Shown piece by piece: positions 43,641 through 52,621 of a stretch of 64,000 nt of DNA. The translations under genes were made by a program, and so were the position numbers. Each line of letters starts with the position of its first letter. Position 1 is the stretch's first letter. The notes below the pieces were generated by a model that saw only the letters and a program-made list of their open reading frames with translations, did not search any database and had not been told where the DNA came from. This stretch comes from Ancylobacter radicis (lineage in GTDB: Bacteria > Pseudomonadota > Alphaproteobacteria > Rhizobiales > Xanthobacteraceae), in NCBI RefSeq assembly GCF_018449475.1, contig NZ_JAHCQH010000025.1, positions 1-64,000 of the forward strand, written 5' to 3'.

Positions 43641-44897
43641 TCACCGCTTCAGGTTCATGAGGACGTCGAGCAGTTCCGAACCGGTCTGGAACACCTTCGA
43701 ATTGGCGGTGTAGTCGCGCTGGGCGGCGATCATCTCGGTAAGTTCGGACGCCATGTCGACCGTGGAACGTTCGGTGGCGCCGGAGATCATCGTGCCGAGC
43801 CCGCCCGCATTGGCGAAGCCGACCTGGATGGCACCGGATTCATTGGTGGTCTCGAAGACGTTGCCGGCCTTCGGGTTCAGATTGTCCGGGCTGGTCACGA
43901 AGGCCAGCGGGATCTTGTAGAGCGGGGACTTGCGCCCGTTCAGGTCGAGCGCCGAGACCACGCCGTCGGCATTGATTTCCACGCCGGAGACCGAGGACGG
44001 CGCATTGCCGTCGACCGTGGCCGAGAGCGGGGTGTAGCCGTCGGCGAGCTGGGTCATGCCGGTGAGATCAAGCGTCAGCGCCTGGCCGTTCGGCACGTTG
44101 AGCGCGAACGTCGGCGCCGAGGTCAGGTTGCCGAGATTGTCGAAGGCCAGCGTCTGCGTGGCGAGCGGGGCGGCGCCATAGGGGAAATCGCCCGTGATCG
44201 GCGCATCGGCGCGGTTGAACACCGTCATCTCCCATTCGATGGGAGCGCCGGAGGCCTTGGTCAGGAAGATGTCGAGCGTGACCTCGTTGCCGAGATTGTC
44301 GAAGGTCACGAGCGAGGACTTCTGCGAATAGGTCGAGGTCGCCGCATTGTCGGCGGGCGTATCGCCGGCCACCACCGCGTCGGACGACGGCAGGTTGGCG
44401 GCGAAAGTGCCGGTGCGGGTGGGATTGGCGGCAAGGCGCACATCCGCCACCTTCACGGCCTGCAGGCCGCCCGCGCCGTTGAGCACGACATTGGGGTCGC
44501 CCGCGGTGATGTCGTAGCCCATCAGCGTGAAGCCGCCGGCATTGACCAGATTGCCGGTCGCCGCGTCCACCGTGAAGGAACCGGCGCGGCTGAGATAGGG
44601 CGTGCCGTTCGGGTCGGAGACGAGGAAGAAGCCGTTGCCCTGAATGGCCAGATCGGTCGCCGAGGTCGTGTAGTTGAGCGCGCCCTGCTGGCTGACGACG
44701 TGGCGGATATTGGTGTTCACCGCGCCGGAATTATACTCGCCGGTGCCGCTCTGAAGCAGCAGGGTCGAGAACTCGGCGGTGGCCCGCTTGTAGCCGGCGG
44801 TGCCCGAATTGGCGATGTTGTCGGCGATGGTGCCGAGCTTGTTCGACTGCGCGGACATACCGGAAACGCCCGTGCGCATCATGCCGTAAAGGCTCAT
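43641..44897 (-). CDS. flgE: Flagellar hook protein FlgE
   Basis: 418 residues. N-terminal MMRTGVSGMSAQSNKLGTIADNIANSGTAGYK and C-terminal ELTEMIAAQRDYTANSKVFQTGSELLDVLMN are the hook consensus, with FlaE and D1 domains between. It is the first gene of the long minus-strand operon and has a CCAG-N6-GCAA element 58 nt upstream of its start. Confidence 0.96.
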   Translation of the reverse strand: MSLYGMMRTGVSGMSAQSNKLGTIADNIANSGTAGYKRATAEFSTLLLQSGTGEYNSGAVNTNIRHVVSQQGALNYTTSATDLAIQGNGFFLVSDPNGTPYLSRAGSFTVDAATGNLVNAGGFTLMGYDITAGDPNVVLNGAGGLQAVKVADVRLAANPTRTGTFAANLPSSDAVVAGDTPADNAATSTYSQKSSLVTFDNLGNEVTLDIFLTKASGAPIEWEMTVFNRADAPITGDFPYGAAPLATQTLAFDNLGNLTSAPTFALNVPNGQALTLDLTGMTQLADGYTPLSATVDGNAPSSVSGVEINADGVVSALDLNGRKSPLYKIPLAFVTSPDNLNPKAGNVFETTNESGAIQVGFANAGGLGTMISGATERSTVDMASELTEMIAAQRDYTANSKVFQTGSELLDVLMNLKR

Positions 44898-44941
44898 CTC
44901 ATCACTCCTGACTGTACGTGCGGCATTTGAACCGCTCTGGC

Positions 44942-44955
44942 TTGCGCGAAACTGG
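44942..44955 (-). promoter_or_regulatory. Flagellar upstream element, flgE copy (CCAG-N6-GCAA)
   Basis: On the minus strand the sequence is CCAGTTTCGCGCAA, its first base 58 nt before the flgE start codon. One of four copies at the same distance (see the copies at 47850, 47941 and 53160). It is in the 84-base gap between fliI and flgE, which otherwise shows nothing. Confidence 0.65.
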
Positions 44956-44981
44956 CGCCTCGCGATGCGGCTGGACCGGGC

Positions 44982-46304
44982 CTAGCCGCGAATGGCTTGT
45001 GCGAGTTCGGCGAAAGGGTCGCCGCCGGGCGGGGCGTCGGCATATTGGCGCAGCGCGTCATAGATGCGCGGCACCAGCAGCACCGCCTGATCCAGCTCGG
45101 CATCGGTGCCGGGCGTGTAGCCGCCCATGAGGCGCAGATCCTTGGTGTCCTCGAAGCGCGCGATGAGGCCGCGCAGGCGGCGGACCAGATCGCGCTGTTC
45201 CGAGGTCCAGACCAGGTCGGCGAGGCGCGAGACCGAGCGCAGCACGTTCACCGCCGGGAAGCGGCCCTGATCGGCAATGGCGCGGTCGAGCACGATATGC
45301 CCGTCCAGCGTGCCGCGTATGGCGTCGGCGACGGGGTCATTATGGTCGTCGCCATCGACCAGCACGGAGAACACCGCCGAGATCGAGCCGGTGCCCTCGC
45401 GCCCCGGTCCCGCCCGCTCCAGCAGGCGCGGCAGGGTGCTGAACACGCTCGGCGCATAGCCGCGCGCCACCGCCGGTTCCCCGGCGGCCAGCGCCACGTC
45501 GCGCGCGGCATGGGCGTAGCGCGTCACGCTGTCGACGATCAGCAGCACGCTGTCGCCACGGTCGCGGAAATATTCGGCCACCGCGAAGCCGGCGCGCGGG
45601 GCCAGGCGGCGCATCATCGGGCTTTCGTCGCTGGTGGCGACCACCACGACCGCGCGGTGGCGATTGGGCGCGAGCGGGCCTTCGAGGAATTCGCGCACCT
45701 CGCGTCCGCGCTCGCCGACCAGCGCGACAACGACGGTGTCGAAGCCCTCGCAGCGCGCCAGCATCGACAGCAGCGTCGACTTGCCGACGCCCGAGCCGGC
45801 GAAGATGCCGATGCGCTGGCCTTCGCAGAGCGGGGTGAACAGGTCGATCACCCGCACGCCGGTGCGCAGCGGCTTGTCGATGCGCGAGCGGTTCATCGCC
45901 TCCGGCGGGTCGGCGTCGAGCGGCATGGCGAGATCGCCGAGGATGAGCGGACCGGCCCCGTCCAGCGGCTGGCCGAGCGCGTTGATGACCCGCCCCTTCC
46001 AGCTCGGATCGGGGCGGAAGGCCAGCGCCCCGCTCTTATAGGCGGTCGCGCCCATGCCGAGCGCGACGCGTTCGTCGAACGGTTTCACCGTGGCGCCGTC
46101 CGCGTCGAGCCGCACCACCTCGCCGATCACCCGCTTGCCATCCGCCTCGACGGCCACGCATTCGCCGAGCCGCAGATGGGCGGAGAGGCCGGTCACGCGG
46201 AAATGGGTCGGTGCGACCTCGCGCACGCAGCCGCTGGCACGCACCAGCGGCACTTCGGCGAGGCCCGACATCACGGCCGCTTCCAGGCGTCGCAGCGCGT
46301 TCAC
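44982..46304 (-). CDS. fliI: Flagellar export ATPase FliI
   Basis: 440 residues. Walker A GSGVGKST (170-177), the F1-beta-like region, and family motif VGERGREVREFLEG. It hydrolyses ATP to unfold and deliver export substrates with FliH and FliJ. GTG start at 46304, two bases after the flgF stop; an internal ATG at residue 12 would cut conserved sequence. Last gene of the DUF1217-flgF-fliI unit. Confidence 0.96.
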   Translation of the reverse strand: MNALRRLEAAVMSGLAEVPLVRASGCVREVAPTHFRVTGLSAHLRLGECVAVEADGKRVIGEVVRLDADGATVKPFDERVALGMGATAYKSGALAFRPDPSWKGRVINALGQPLDGAGPLILGDLAMPLDADPPEAMNRSRIDKPLRTGVRVIDLFTPLCEGQRIGIFAGSGVGKSTLLSMLARCEGFDTVVVALVGERGREVREFLEGPLAPNRHRAVVVVATSDESPMMRRLAPRAGFAVAEYFRDRGDSVLLIVDSVTRYAHAARDVALAAGEPAVARGYAPSVFSTLPRLLERAGPGREGTGSISAVFSVLVDGDDHNDPVADAIRGTLDGHIVLDRAIADQGRFPAVNVLRSVSRLADLVWTSEQRDLVRRLRGLIARFEDTKDLRLMGGYTPGTDAELDQAVLLVPRIYDALRQYADAPPGGDPFAELAQAIRG

Positions 46305-46305
46305 G

Positions 46306-47025
46306 TCAGGACGGTCCCAGCGCGCGGATGGCCTCGGTGGTCGTGTCCTCGCCCTGCTGCACCGCCTGCGCCGCCATCTCGAAGCTGCGCTGCACGTTGA
46401 TGAGCCGCGTCATTTCGAGGATCGGATCGACATTCGAGCCTTCGACATAGCCCTGACGGATGCCGAGGCTGGTGAAATCCTGCACCACCGTCGCCGGCCG
46501 GTCGGGCACCACGGCGGAGCTGCCCTGCCGGGTCAGTTCGGCGCCGGCCGGCAGCGTGAACAGGCCGACCGTGCCGATGCGGTTGCCGGCCTGCGTCATG
46601 GCGCCGTCCGAGCCGACCGCCACCGGGCCGGCGGCGGGATCGAGGGTGATCTGCGTGCCGCCGGCATCCAGCACCGGCAGGTCATCGACCGTGCGCAGAC
46701 CGCCATTGGGGCCGATATGGAAACGTCCGTCGCGGGTGTACATGGTGCCCTGCGGGCCGGCCACGGCGAACCAGGCATCGCCCTGCGGGGCGAGGTCGAG
46801 CGGGTTGCCGGTATAGACGGCATTGCCGGCTTTCAGCGAGGTATAGCTGCCGCCTTCCGAGATGAAGGCGACATCGCCCGCCCCGGCCTGCGACAGCACG
46901 GTCTCGAACTTGACCTCTTCGGCGCGGTAGCCGGGCGTGTTCATGTTGGCGATGTTGCTGGCGATGGTCGCCATGCGGCGCTCGGCCGCCATCTGCACGG
47001 AAAGCGCGACGTAAAGGCCTGACAC
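46306..47025 (-). CDS. flgF: Flagellar basal-body rod protein FlgF
   Basis: 239 residues. The proximal rod consensus ASNIANMNTPGYRAEEVKFE is near the N-terminus and VDPILEMTRLINVQRSFEMAAQ near the C-terminus. It follows the DUF1217 gene by three bases. FlgF and FlgG are encoded in opposite arms of the locus here. Confidence 0.93.
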   Translation of the reverse strand: MSGLYVALSVQMAAERRMATIASNIANMNTPGYRAEEVKFETVLSQAGAGDVAFISEGGSYTSLKAGNAVYTGNPLDLAPQGDAWFAVAGPQGTMYTRDGRFHIGPNGGLRTVDDLPVLDAGGTQITLDPAAGPVAVGSDGAMTQAGNRIGTVGLFTLPAGAELTRQGSSAVVPDRPATVVQDFTSLGIRQGYVEGSNVDPILEMTRLINVQRSFEMAAQAVQQGEDTTTEAIRALGPS

Positions 47026-47028
47026 GCC

Positions 47029-47805
47029 TTAGCCTCCATATCTCAGGGTAAGCAGCGACATGGCGACGCCGGAACCGACCGTGCCGTAGCCGCCGCTGTT
47101 GAACAGAGTGAGCACCGTCGAATCCGACGCCACCTGGTCGACATCCCACCGCGCGGTGAAACGCTGGATCAGGCGGTCGAGCTTGGCCGGCTCCTTGAGC
47201 GAGGCGATGTCGAGCCGCTTCTTGACCGCCGCGGCCTGCCGGTCGATGTCGGCATTGCCCATCTCGGCGGGGAAGCCATAGACGGTCTTCACCACCTTCC
47301 AGAGCGCCGGGTCCGCCATCAGCCCGAAGGCCGAGGTTATTTTCGGTGCCTCGCGCTTGAAGTAGAGGGCGAGACGCACGCCCTCATTCTCCGTGCCGGC
47401 ATCCACTTCCAGCGACTGGCGCACATATTTGTCGACCACGTCCTGCCGCGCGGCGGCACGGGAGGTGGTCAGCGCGCCATAGGAATCGAAGTCGAACGCC
47501 TTGGCGAAGGCGGTGAAGCGTTCGTCGTTCAGCCGATTGGCGAAGGATTTCTCGTCGACGATGCCCTCGGTCAGCACCTTGCGCATATACGCCTTGGCGT
47601 GGCTCATCTCCTCAAGCCCGAACGCCTTCATCGCGTAGTTGAACACGCGCGTGTTCTTGATGAAGTCGTCGATCGACTTGATTTTCGGGATCGTCTCCTG
47701 AAAATACTTCGTCTCCAGCGCCACAATCGGCTCGGTCGCCTTCAGCTTCAGCGTCCGGTCGAGATTGCGGGTGAGCAGGCGATAGGAATCATAGGTCGTT
47801 GCCAT
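47029..47805 (-). CDS. DUF1217 flagellar-locus protein
   Basis: 258 residues, no signal peptide or membrane segment. Matches the DUF1217 pattern found in rhizobial flagellar clusters: YKLLTRNLDRTLK-like start, ETKYFQETIPKIKSIDDFI, NRLNDERFTAFAKAFDF and a repeated domain pattern. Function is not known; proposed exported or structural rod-associated role is unproven. Start ATG at 47805; its choice is supported because the CCAG-N6-GCAA element then lies exactly 58 nt upstream, as for three other units. It heads the flgF-fliI unit. Confidence 0.8.
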   Translation of the reverse strand: MATTYDSYRLLTRNLDRTLKLKATEPIVALETKYFQETIPKIKSIDDFIKNTRVFNYAMKAFGLEEMSHAKAYMRKVLTEGIVDEKSFANRLNDERFTAFAKAFDFDSYGALTTSRAAARQDVVDKYVRQSLEVDAGTENEGVRLALYFKREAPKITSAFGLMADPALWKVVKTVYGFPAEMGNADIDRQAAAVKKRLDIASLKEPAKLDRLIQRFTARWDVDQVASDSTVLTLFNSGGYGTVGSGVAMSLLTLRYGG

Positions 47806-47849
47806 GGCGCACCGTGCGTGTGTCCGGCCTACACCCTCGCCCACCAACC

Positions 47850-47863
47850 TTGCGCCGGGCTGG
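47850..47863 (-). promoter_or_regulatory. Flagellar upstream element, DUF1217 copy (CCAG-N6-GCAA)
   Basis: Minus-strand sequence CCAGCCCGGCGCAA, continuing GGTT as in the flgB copy. Its first base is 58 nt before the DUF1217 start codon. It shares a 193-base divergent intergenic region with the motA copy. Confidence 0.65.
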
Positions 47864-47940
47864 AATCGGCCGCCGGACCCCGCGCCATGACCCGACGCAG
47901 CGGGCAAAACCAGGACTTACCCTTGCGGCCGCCGCGCCTG

Positions 47941-47954
47941 CCAGCCTCACGCAA
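47941..47954 (+). promoter_or_regulatory. Flagellar upstream element, motA copy (CCAG-N6-GCAA)
   Basis: CCAGCCTCACGCAA, first base 58 nt before the motA TTG. CCTAG follows at offset 23, exactly as in the flgB copy, which may mark a -10-like position. Confidence 0.65.
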
Positions 47955-47998
47955 CCTTGCCCGCCTAGACCCGGTCTCCACAACGGAGGGGTATCGCT

Positions 47999-48883
47999 TT
48001 GGGCATCTTGATTGGCATCATCCTGGGGTTCGCCTCGATCGCCGGCGGCTTCGTGGCCATGGGCGGACACCTTGAGGTGATCTGGCAACCCTTTGAATAT
48101 GTGATCATTTTCGGCATCGCCTTTGCCACCTTCATCATCGCCAACCCGATGTCGACGATCAAGGACACCGGCAAGGCGATGGTCCAGTCCTTCTCAGGCA
48201 AGGGCCCCAAGCGCCAGGACTTCCTGCACCTGCTCGGCCTGCTCTATGCGCTGATGCGCGAGCTGCGCACCAAGCCGCGCAACGAGGTCGAGGGTCACAT
48301 CGACGACCCCACCAATTCGCCGCTGTTCCAGCACTTCCCGGACATTCTGAAGGACAAGGAACTGACCGGGTTCATCTGCGACTATGCGCGCCTGATCGTC
48401 ATCGGCAATGCCCGCTCGCACGAGATCGAGGGGCTGATGGAACAGGAAATCTCGACCATCAAGAAATACAAGACCAAGCCGGCCAGTGCGCTCAGCACGG
48501 TGGCCGAGGGCATGCCGGCGATCGGCATCTGCGCGGCGGTGCTCGGCATCGTCAAGGCGATGGGCGCCATCGACCAGTCGCCGGAAATCCTCGGCCACTA
48601 CATCGCCTCGGCGCTGGTTGGCACGCTGATCGGCATCTACGCCTCCTACGCGATCCTCGGGCCGATGGCGCACAGCATCAAGATCATGCGCGAGAAGCAG
48701 TGCCAGCCCTACATCATCGTGAAGCAGTCGCTGATCGCCTACATGAACGGGGCGCTGCCGCAGATCGCGCTGGAGCACGGGCGCAAGACGATTTCCTCGG
48801 GCGAGCGGCCGACCATCGACGAGGTCGAGGCCGAAGCGATCACCAACGTCCCGAACCTCTCGGCCATGGCACAGGCGGCCTGA
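47999..48883 (+). CDS. motA: Flagellar motor stator protein MotA
   Basis: 294 residues with four membrane segments and the large cytoplasmic loop. N-terminal GILIGIILGFASIAGGFVAMGGH is typical of alphaproteobacterial MotA. It starts with TTG at 47999, eight bases after a strong GGAGGG; no ATG fits. The stator partner MotB is not next to it and not in the window. It heads the motA-fliM-fliN-fliG-flhB operon. Confidence 0.95.
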   Translation: MGILIGIILGFASIAGGFVAMGGHLEVIWQPFEYVIIFGIAFATFIIANPMSTIKDTGKAMVQSFSGKGPKRQDFLHLLGLLYALMRELRTKPRNEVEGHIDDPTNSPLFQHFPDILKDKELTGFICDYARLIVIGNARSHEIEGLMEQEISTIKKYKTKPASALSTVAEGMPAIGICAAVLGIVKAMGAIDQSPEILGHYIASALVGTLIGIYASYAILGPMAHSIKIMREKQCQPYIIVKQSLIAYMNGALPQIALEHGRKTISSGERPTIDEVEAEAITNVPNLSAMAQAA

Positions 48884-48886
48884 GCG

Positions 48887-49831
48887 ATGAACATGCAGTC
48901 CGGCTCCCCCAACGGCTCCCCGACCGACATCCGCAACCTGCTGCTCGACGCGGCCGGGCTGTCGCTCGACAAGCTGCCGATGCTCAACGTCATCTTCGAC
49001 CGCATGGCGACGCAATGCGCGGAAAGCCTGCGCCAGCTCGTCGCCTCGCAGGCCTATTACTCGCTCAGCGATGTCGAGAGCGGGCGCATCGGCGACGTCC
49101 TCGACAGCTATGAAGGCATGGCCGTGGTGGGCGTGTTCCACTCACCCGAATGGGACAGCCACGCCATCGTCGGCTTCGATCGCGACTTCATCTTCACCAT
49201 GGTGGAAGTGCTGTTCGGGGCGGATGGCTCCGAGCCGCCGGTCGATGACGAGCGGTCCTTCTCCAATATCGAGATGCGCATCGCCCAGGCGCTGTTCGAG
49301 CAGATGGCCAAGGCCCTGCAAAGTGCCTTCTCGCTGGTCAGCAAGGCGACCTTCAAGTTCCAGCGGCACGAGACGCGCATGGATTTTGCCGTCATCGGGC
49401 GGCGCAACAATCTGGCCATCTGCGCCAAGTTCCTGCTTCAGGCGATCAATCGCGGCGGCGAGATGTTCGTGCTGATCCCGCAAGGCGCCCTCACCCCCCT
49501 GCGCCAGCAGCTCGCCAGCACCACGGCGGGCGAATCGGCGCCGAGCGATCCGGTGTGGAGCAAGCACATTCGCGGCGAGGTGCAGCGCACCGAGGTGCGG
49601 CTGCGCGCGGTGCTGGAGCAGCGCGAGATCACGCTCGGCGAGGCCGCCGCGCTGGAAGTCGGGCAGATCCTGACCCTGCAGGCGACGCCGCGCAGCCGGG
49701 TGAAGCTGGAGAGCACCGAGGAAGGCCTGTTCTGGTGCAGCCTCGGGCAAGCCGAGGGTGCGTATGTGTTGCGCATCGAAGATGCCGTCGATCAGGCCCA
49801 GGAGTTCCTCGATGATATTCTCCCCCGGTGA
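48887..49831 (+). CDS. fliM: Flagellar motor switch protein FliM
   Basis: 314 residues. Middle CheC-like domain (GMAVVGVFHSPEWDSHAIVGFDRDFIFTMVEVLFG) and a C-terminal SpoA domain (about 230-300). The N-terminal CheY-binding LSQxEIDALL motif of E. coli is not recognisable, as is usual for divergent rhizobial FliM. It forms the C-ring with FliN and FliG, all encoded here. Three bases separate it from motA. Confidence 0.9.
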   Translation: MNMQSGSPNGSPTDIRNLLLDAAGLSLDKLPMLNVIFDRMATQCAESLRQLVASQAYYSLSDVESGRIGDVLDSYEGMAVVGVFHSPEWDSHAIVGFDRDFIFTMVEVLFGADGSEPPVDDERSFSNIEMRIAQALFEQMAKALQSAFSLVSKATFKFQRHETRMDFAVIGRRNNLAICAKFLLQAINRGGEMFVLIPQGALTPLRQQLASTTAGESAPSDPVWSKHIRGEVQRTEVRLRAVLEQREITLGEAAALEVGQILTLQATPRSRVKLESTEEGLFWCSLGQAEGAYVLRIEDAVDQAQEFLDDILPR

Positions 49832-50150
49832 GGCCGTGCTGTTCGTCGCCCTCGTGGTGACCAGCGTCTGCGTGGTGCTGATGTATCGCAAGCTGGGCGC
49901 CCTCTCCGCCTATCAGCGCGATTACCGCGTGGCGCTCGACGACAGCGCCAACGCCCTGCACCACGCGCGCAACGCGATGGCGCTCTTGAACGATGACAGC
50001 CGCGAGCTGCTCATGCTGCTCTCCCACAAGATCCAGGATGCCGAAACGCTGCTCTGGCGCCTCGAACATGCGCAGAACGCGGCCCGCAACGGCAAGCCCG
50101 GCGCCGGCCCGGCCGGCAGTCCCCCTCCCGCTCCCAAGGTGAAGCCATGA
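49812..50150 (+). CDS. Small membrane-anchored protein between fliM and fliN, unknown function
   Basis: 112 residues. One N-terminal membrane segment (about 8-24), then a helical region with coiled-coil character (YRKLGALSAYQRDYRVALDD to about residue 95) and a Pro-rich tail. It starts inside fliM (20-base overlap), with GGAG seven bases upstream, and its stop overlaps fliN. The shape recalls the small DUF6468-type proteins of alphaproteobacterial flagellar loci; I infer this from layout only. Position suggests a factor at the C-ring/membrane interface. Confidence 0.7.
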   Translation: MIFSPGEAVLFVALVVTSVCVVLMYRKLGALSAYQRDYRVALDDSANALHHARNAMALLNDDSRELLMLLSHKIQDAETLLWRLEHAQNAARNGKPGAGPAGSPPPAPKVKP

Positions 50151-50476
50151 CCGAAACCTTCGCGCCCGAACCCATCACCGGCGGCGGCTCTGTCGAGGAG
50201 ACCTTCGCCGGCCGCGGCCTCGATTCCCTGCTGCGCGTTTCCGTGACGATGCAGGTCGTGCTCGGCTCGGCCAATCTCCCGGTCGCCCAGCTCATGAAGC
50301 TCGGCCGCGGCGCCATCGTGCCGCTCGACCGCCGCGTCGGCGAGCCGGTGGATGTGGTGGTGAACGGCCGCATCCTGGCCCGCGGCGAAGTCGTCGTGGT
50401 CGATGAGGACAATTCGCGCTTCGGCGTTTCCCTGACCGAGATCGTCGGGGCCGCGGGCAACGACTCGAACCGCTGA
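50147..50476 (+). CDS. fliN: Flagellar motor switch protein FliN
   Basis: 109 residues. One SpoA domain: LLRVSVTMQVVLGSANLPVAQLMKLGRGAIVPLDR and EPVDVVVNGRILARGEVVVVDEDNSRFGVSLTEI. Forms the base of the C-ring. The start overlaps the previous stop as ATGA. Confidence 0.95.
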   Translation: MTETFAPEPITGGGSVEETFAGRGLDSLLRVSVTMQVVLGSANLPVAQLMKLGRGAIVPLDRRVGEPVDVVVNGRILARGEVVVVDEDNSRFGVSLTEIVGAAGNDSNR

Positions 50477-50489
50477 TCGGGAGCCGTAA

Positions 50490-51521
50490 ATGGCCGTAGC
50501 TCCCACGGTGCGGGGCGTCAGCAACCGCCCCCTGCACGGCGTCGATCGTGTGGCCGCCCTGCTCATGACCATGGGCAAGCCGGCCGCGGCGCGCCTCATG
50601 AAACATTTCGAGCCGGACGAGATCCGGCTCATCACCCGCACCATCGCCGAGATGCGCCCCGTGACCACCCATCAGGTGGAAATGGCCATCGAGGAATTCG
50701 CCGCCCAGTTCGTCGCCGGCGCCAATATCGGCGGTTCGGCGAGCGATGTGGAGCGTCTGCTCGCCGGCGTGCTGCCGCCCGATCAGATCAGCGAGATCAT
50801 GAACGATGTGCTGGGCGCGGCCAACCACTCGATCTGGGATCGCATCTCCGGCGTCACGGAAGGCACCATCGCGACCTATGTGATGAAGGAACATCCGCAG
50901 ATCGCGGCGCTGATCCTGTCCAAGGTGAAGCCCAACTGCGCCGCCAAGGTGCTCGGCCATCTGCCGGAGGAGATGCGCAACGGCGTGATGCGCCGCATGC
51001 TCGCCTTCAAGCCGATCGTCGACGAGACCATGCGCATCATCGAGAGCACGATCCATGAGGACTTCATGGTCAATCTCGCGCGCAATGCCGGCTCCGACAC
51101 CCATGCCCGCATCGCCGACATCATCAACAAGATGGAGCGCAACGACATGGAGAACGTGCTCACCAGCCTGTCCTCCACGCGCCCCAAATCGGCGGAAATC
51201 CTCAAGGGTCTGCTGTTCACCTTCGACGACATCATCAACCTGCCGCCGCGCGCGCGGACCTCGCTGTTCGACCAGGTGCCGAACGACAAGACCGTGCTGG
51301 CGCTGAAGGGAACGGACCCGGAATTCCGCGAGACCATCCTGCAATCGCTCGGCTCGCGCGTGCGCCGCATGGTCGAGCAGGAGCTGTCGACCAGCGAGCC
51401 GGCGGCCGCGCGCGACGTCGCCGAGGCGCGGCGCGTCATCACCGACCTCGCGCTGGAAATGGCGGGTCGCGGCGAAATCGAGCTGAACTCCGGCGGTGAG
51501 GAAGACGCCTATGTGCGCTAG
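50490..51521 (+). CDS. fliG: Flagellar motor switch protein FliG
   Basis: 343 residues, normal length. Armadillo-like middle domain with the EHPQ motif (KEHPQIAAL) and a C-terminal torque domain with charged residues around DDIINLPPRARTSLFDQVP. It couples the stator MotA to the rotor. Preceded by GGGAG. Confidence 0.96.
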   Translation: MAVAPTVRGVSNRPLHGVDRVAALLMTMGKPAAARLMKHFEPDEIRLITRTIAEMRPVTTHQVEMAIEEFAAQFVAGANIGGSASDVERLLAGVLPPDQISEIMNDVLGAANHSIWDRISGVTEGTIATYVMKEHPQIAALILSKVKPNCAAKVLGHLPEEMRNGVMRRMLAFKPIVDETMRIIESTIHEDFMVNLARNAGSDTHARIADIINKMERNDMENVLTSLSSTRPKSAEILKGLLFTFDDIINLPPRARTSLFDQVPNDKTVLALKGTDPEFRETILQSLGSRVRRMVEQELSTSEPAAARDVAEARRVITDLALEMAGRGEIELNSGGEEDAYVR

Positions 51522-51544
51522 TACTCGCCAGGTCCGAGGATGCT

Positions 51545-52621
51545 ATGTCCGAGGATAACGACAAGGAAAGTAAAACCGAGGAAGCCAGCGAAAAGAAGAT
51601 CTCCGACGCAGTGGAAAAGGGAAACATCCCCTTTTCCAAGGAAGCCACGCTGTTTGCGTCCCTCATGGGCATTCTCGTCTCGCTCAGCTTCTTCGCCGGG
51701 CCGCAGAGCGCCGCGCTGACGCAGGGACTGGCGCGCTTCATCGACAATCCCGGCGGCTTTCGCCTGACCACCAGCGAGGACGCGACGAATATCCTCTGGA
51801 TGGCCTTCGACGTCGGCGCGCGCTTCCTGCTGCCCATCGTCATCGTCCTCTCGGTCGCCGGCGTGGTCGCTGCGCTGGCGCAGAACACCCCGCGCATGGT
51901 CGGCGAGCGGATCCGCCCGCAATGGTCGCGCGTCTCCCCGATGGGCGGCTGGAAGCGCCTGTTCGGGCGGCAGGGGCAGATGGAATTCCTGAAATCGCTG
52001 TTCAAGTTCGGCGCGATTTCGCTGGTCTGCGGCCTGCTGCTGTTCTCCGGCCAGGACAGCATCACCGCGGCCCTGTCGAGCGATCCGGTGCTGGTGCCCT
52101 CGATGCTGCTCGGTCTCGCCGTGCGGCTGATCTCCGCCGTGTGCGTGGCCACCATCGCGCTGGTCGGTGTCGATCTGGTCTGGTCGCGCCTGCACTGGAA
52201 GGCCGAGCTGCGCATGACCAAGCAGGAGGTGAAGGACGAGTTCAAGCAGGCCGAGGGCGACCCCATGGTCAAGGCGCGCATCCGCTCGATCGCCCAGGAG
52301 CGCGCCCGCCACCGCATGATGAACGCGGTGCCGCGCGCCTCCATCGTGCTCGCCAACCCCACCCATTACGCCATCGCGCTCTATTACGACCGGCAGAAGG
52401 GCGGCGCGCCGCTGGTGCTCGCCAAGGGCACCGACCTGATCGCGCTGAAAATCCGCTCCGTCGCCGAGAGCCACGGCATTCCCGTCGTCGAGGACCGCGC
52501 CTTGGTGCGCGCCATGTACGACGCCATCGAGGTCGACCAGTGGATTCCGGCGGAATTCTACCGGCCGATCGCCAAGATCCTCTATTTCATCTACGCACGA
52601 GGCAAGAATGCCAAAAGCTGA
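51545..52621 (+). CDS. flhB: Flagellar export switch protein FlhB
   Basis: 358 residues. Four membrane segments and a cytoplasmic domain with the autocleavage motif N271-P-T-H274. Cleavage there switches export from rod/hook to filament substrates. The hook-length ruler FliK is not in the window. It starts 23 bases after fliG. Confidence 0.96.
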   Translation: MSEDNDKESKTEEASEKKISDAVEKGNIPFSKEATLFASLMGILVSLSFFAGPQSAALTQGLARFIDNPGGFRLTTSEDATNILWMAFDVGARFLLPIVIVLSVAGVVAALAQNTPRMVGERIRPQWSRVSPMGGWKRLFGRQGQMEFLKSLFKFGAISLVCGLLLFSGQDSITAALSSDPVLVPSMLLGLAVRLISAVCVATIALVGVDLVWSRLHWKAELRMTKQEVKDEFKQAEGDPMVKARIRSIAQERARHRMMNAVPRASIVLANPTHYAIALYYDRQKGGAPLVLAKGTDLIALKIRSVAESHGIPVVEDRALVRAMYDAIEVDQWIPAEFYRPIAKILYFIYARGKNAKS

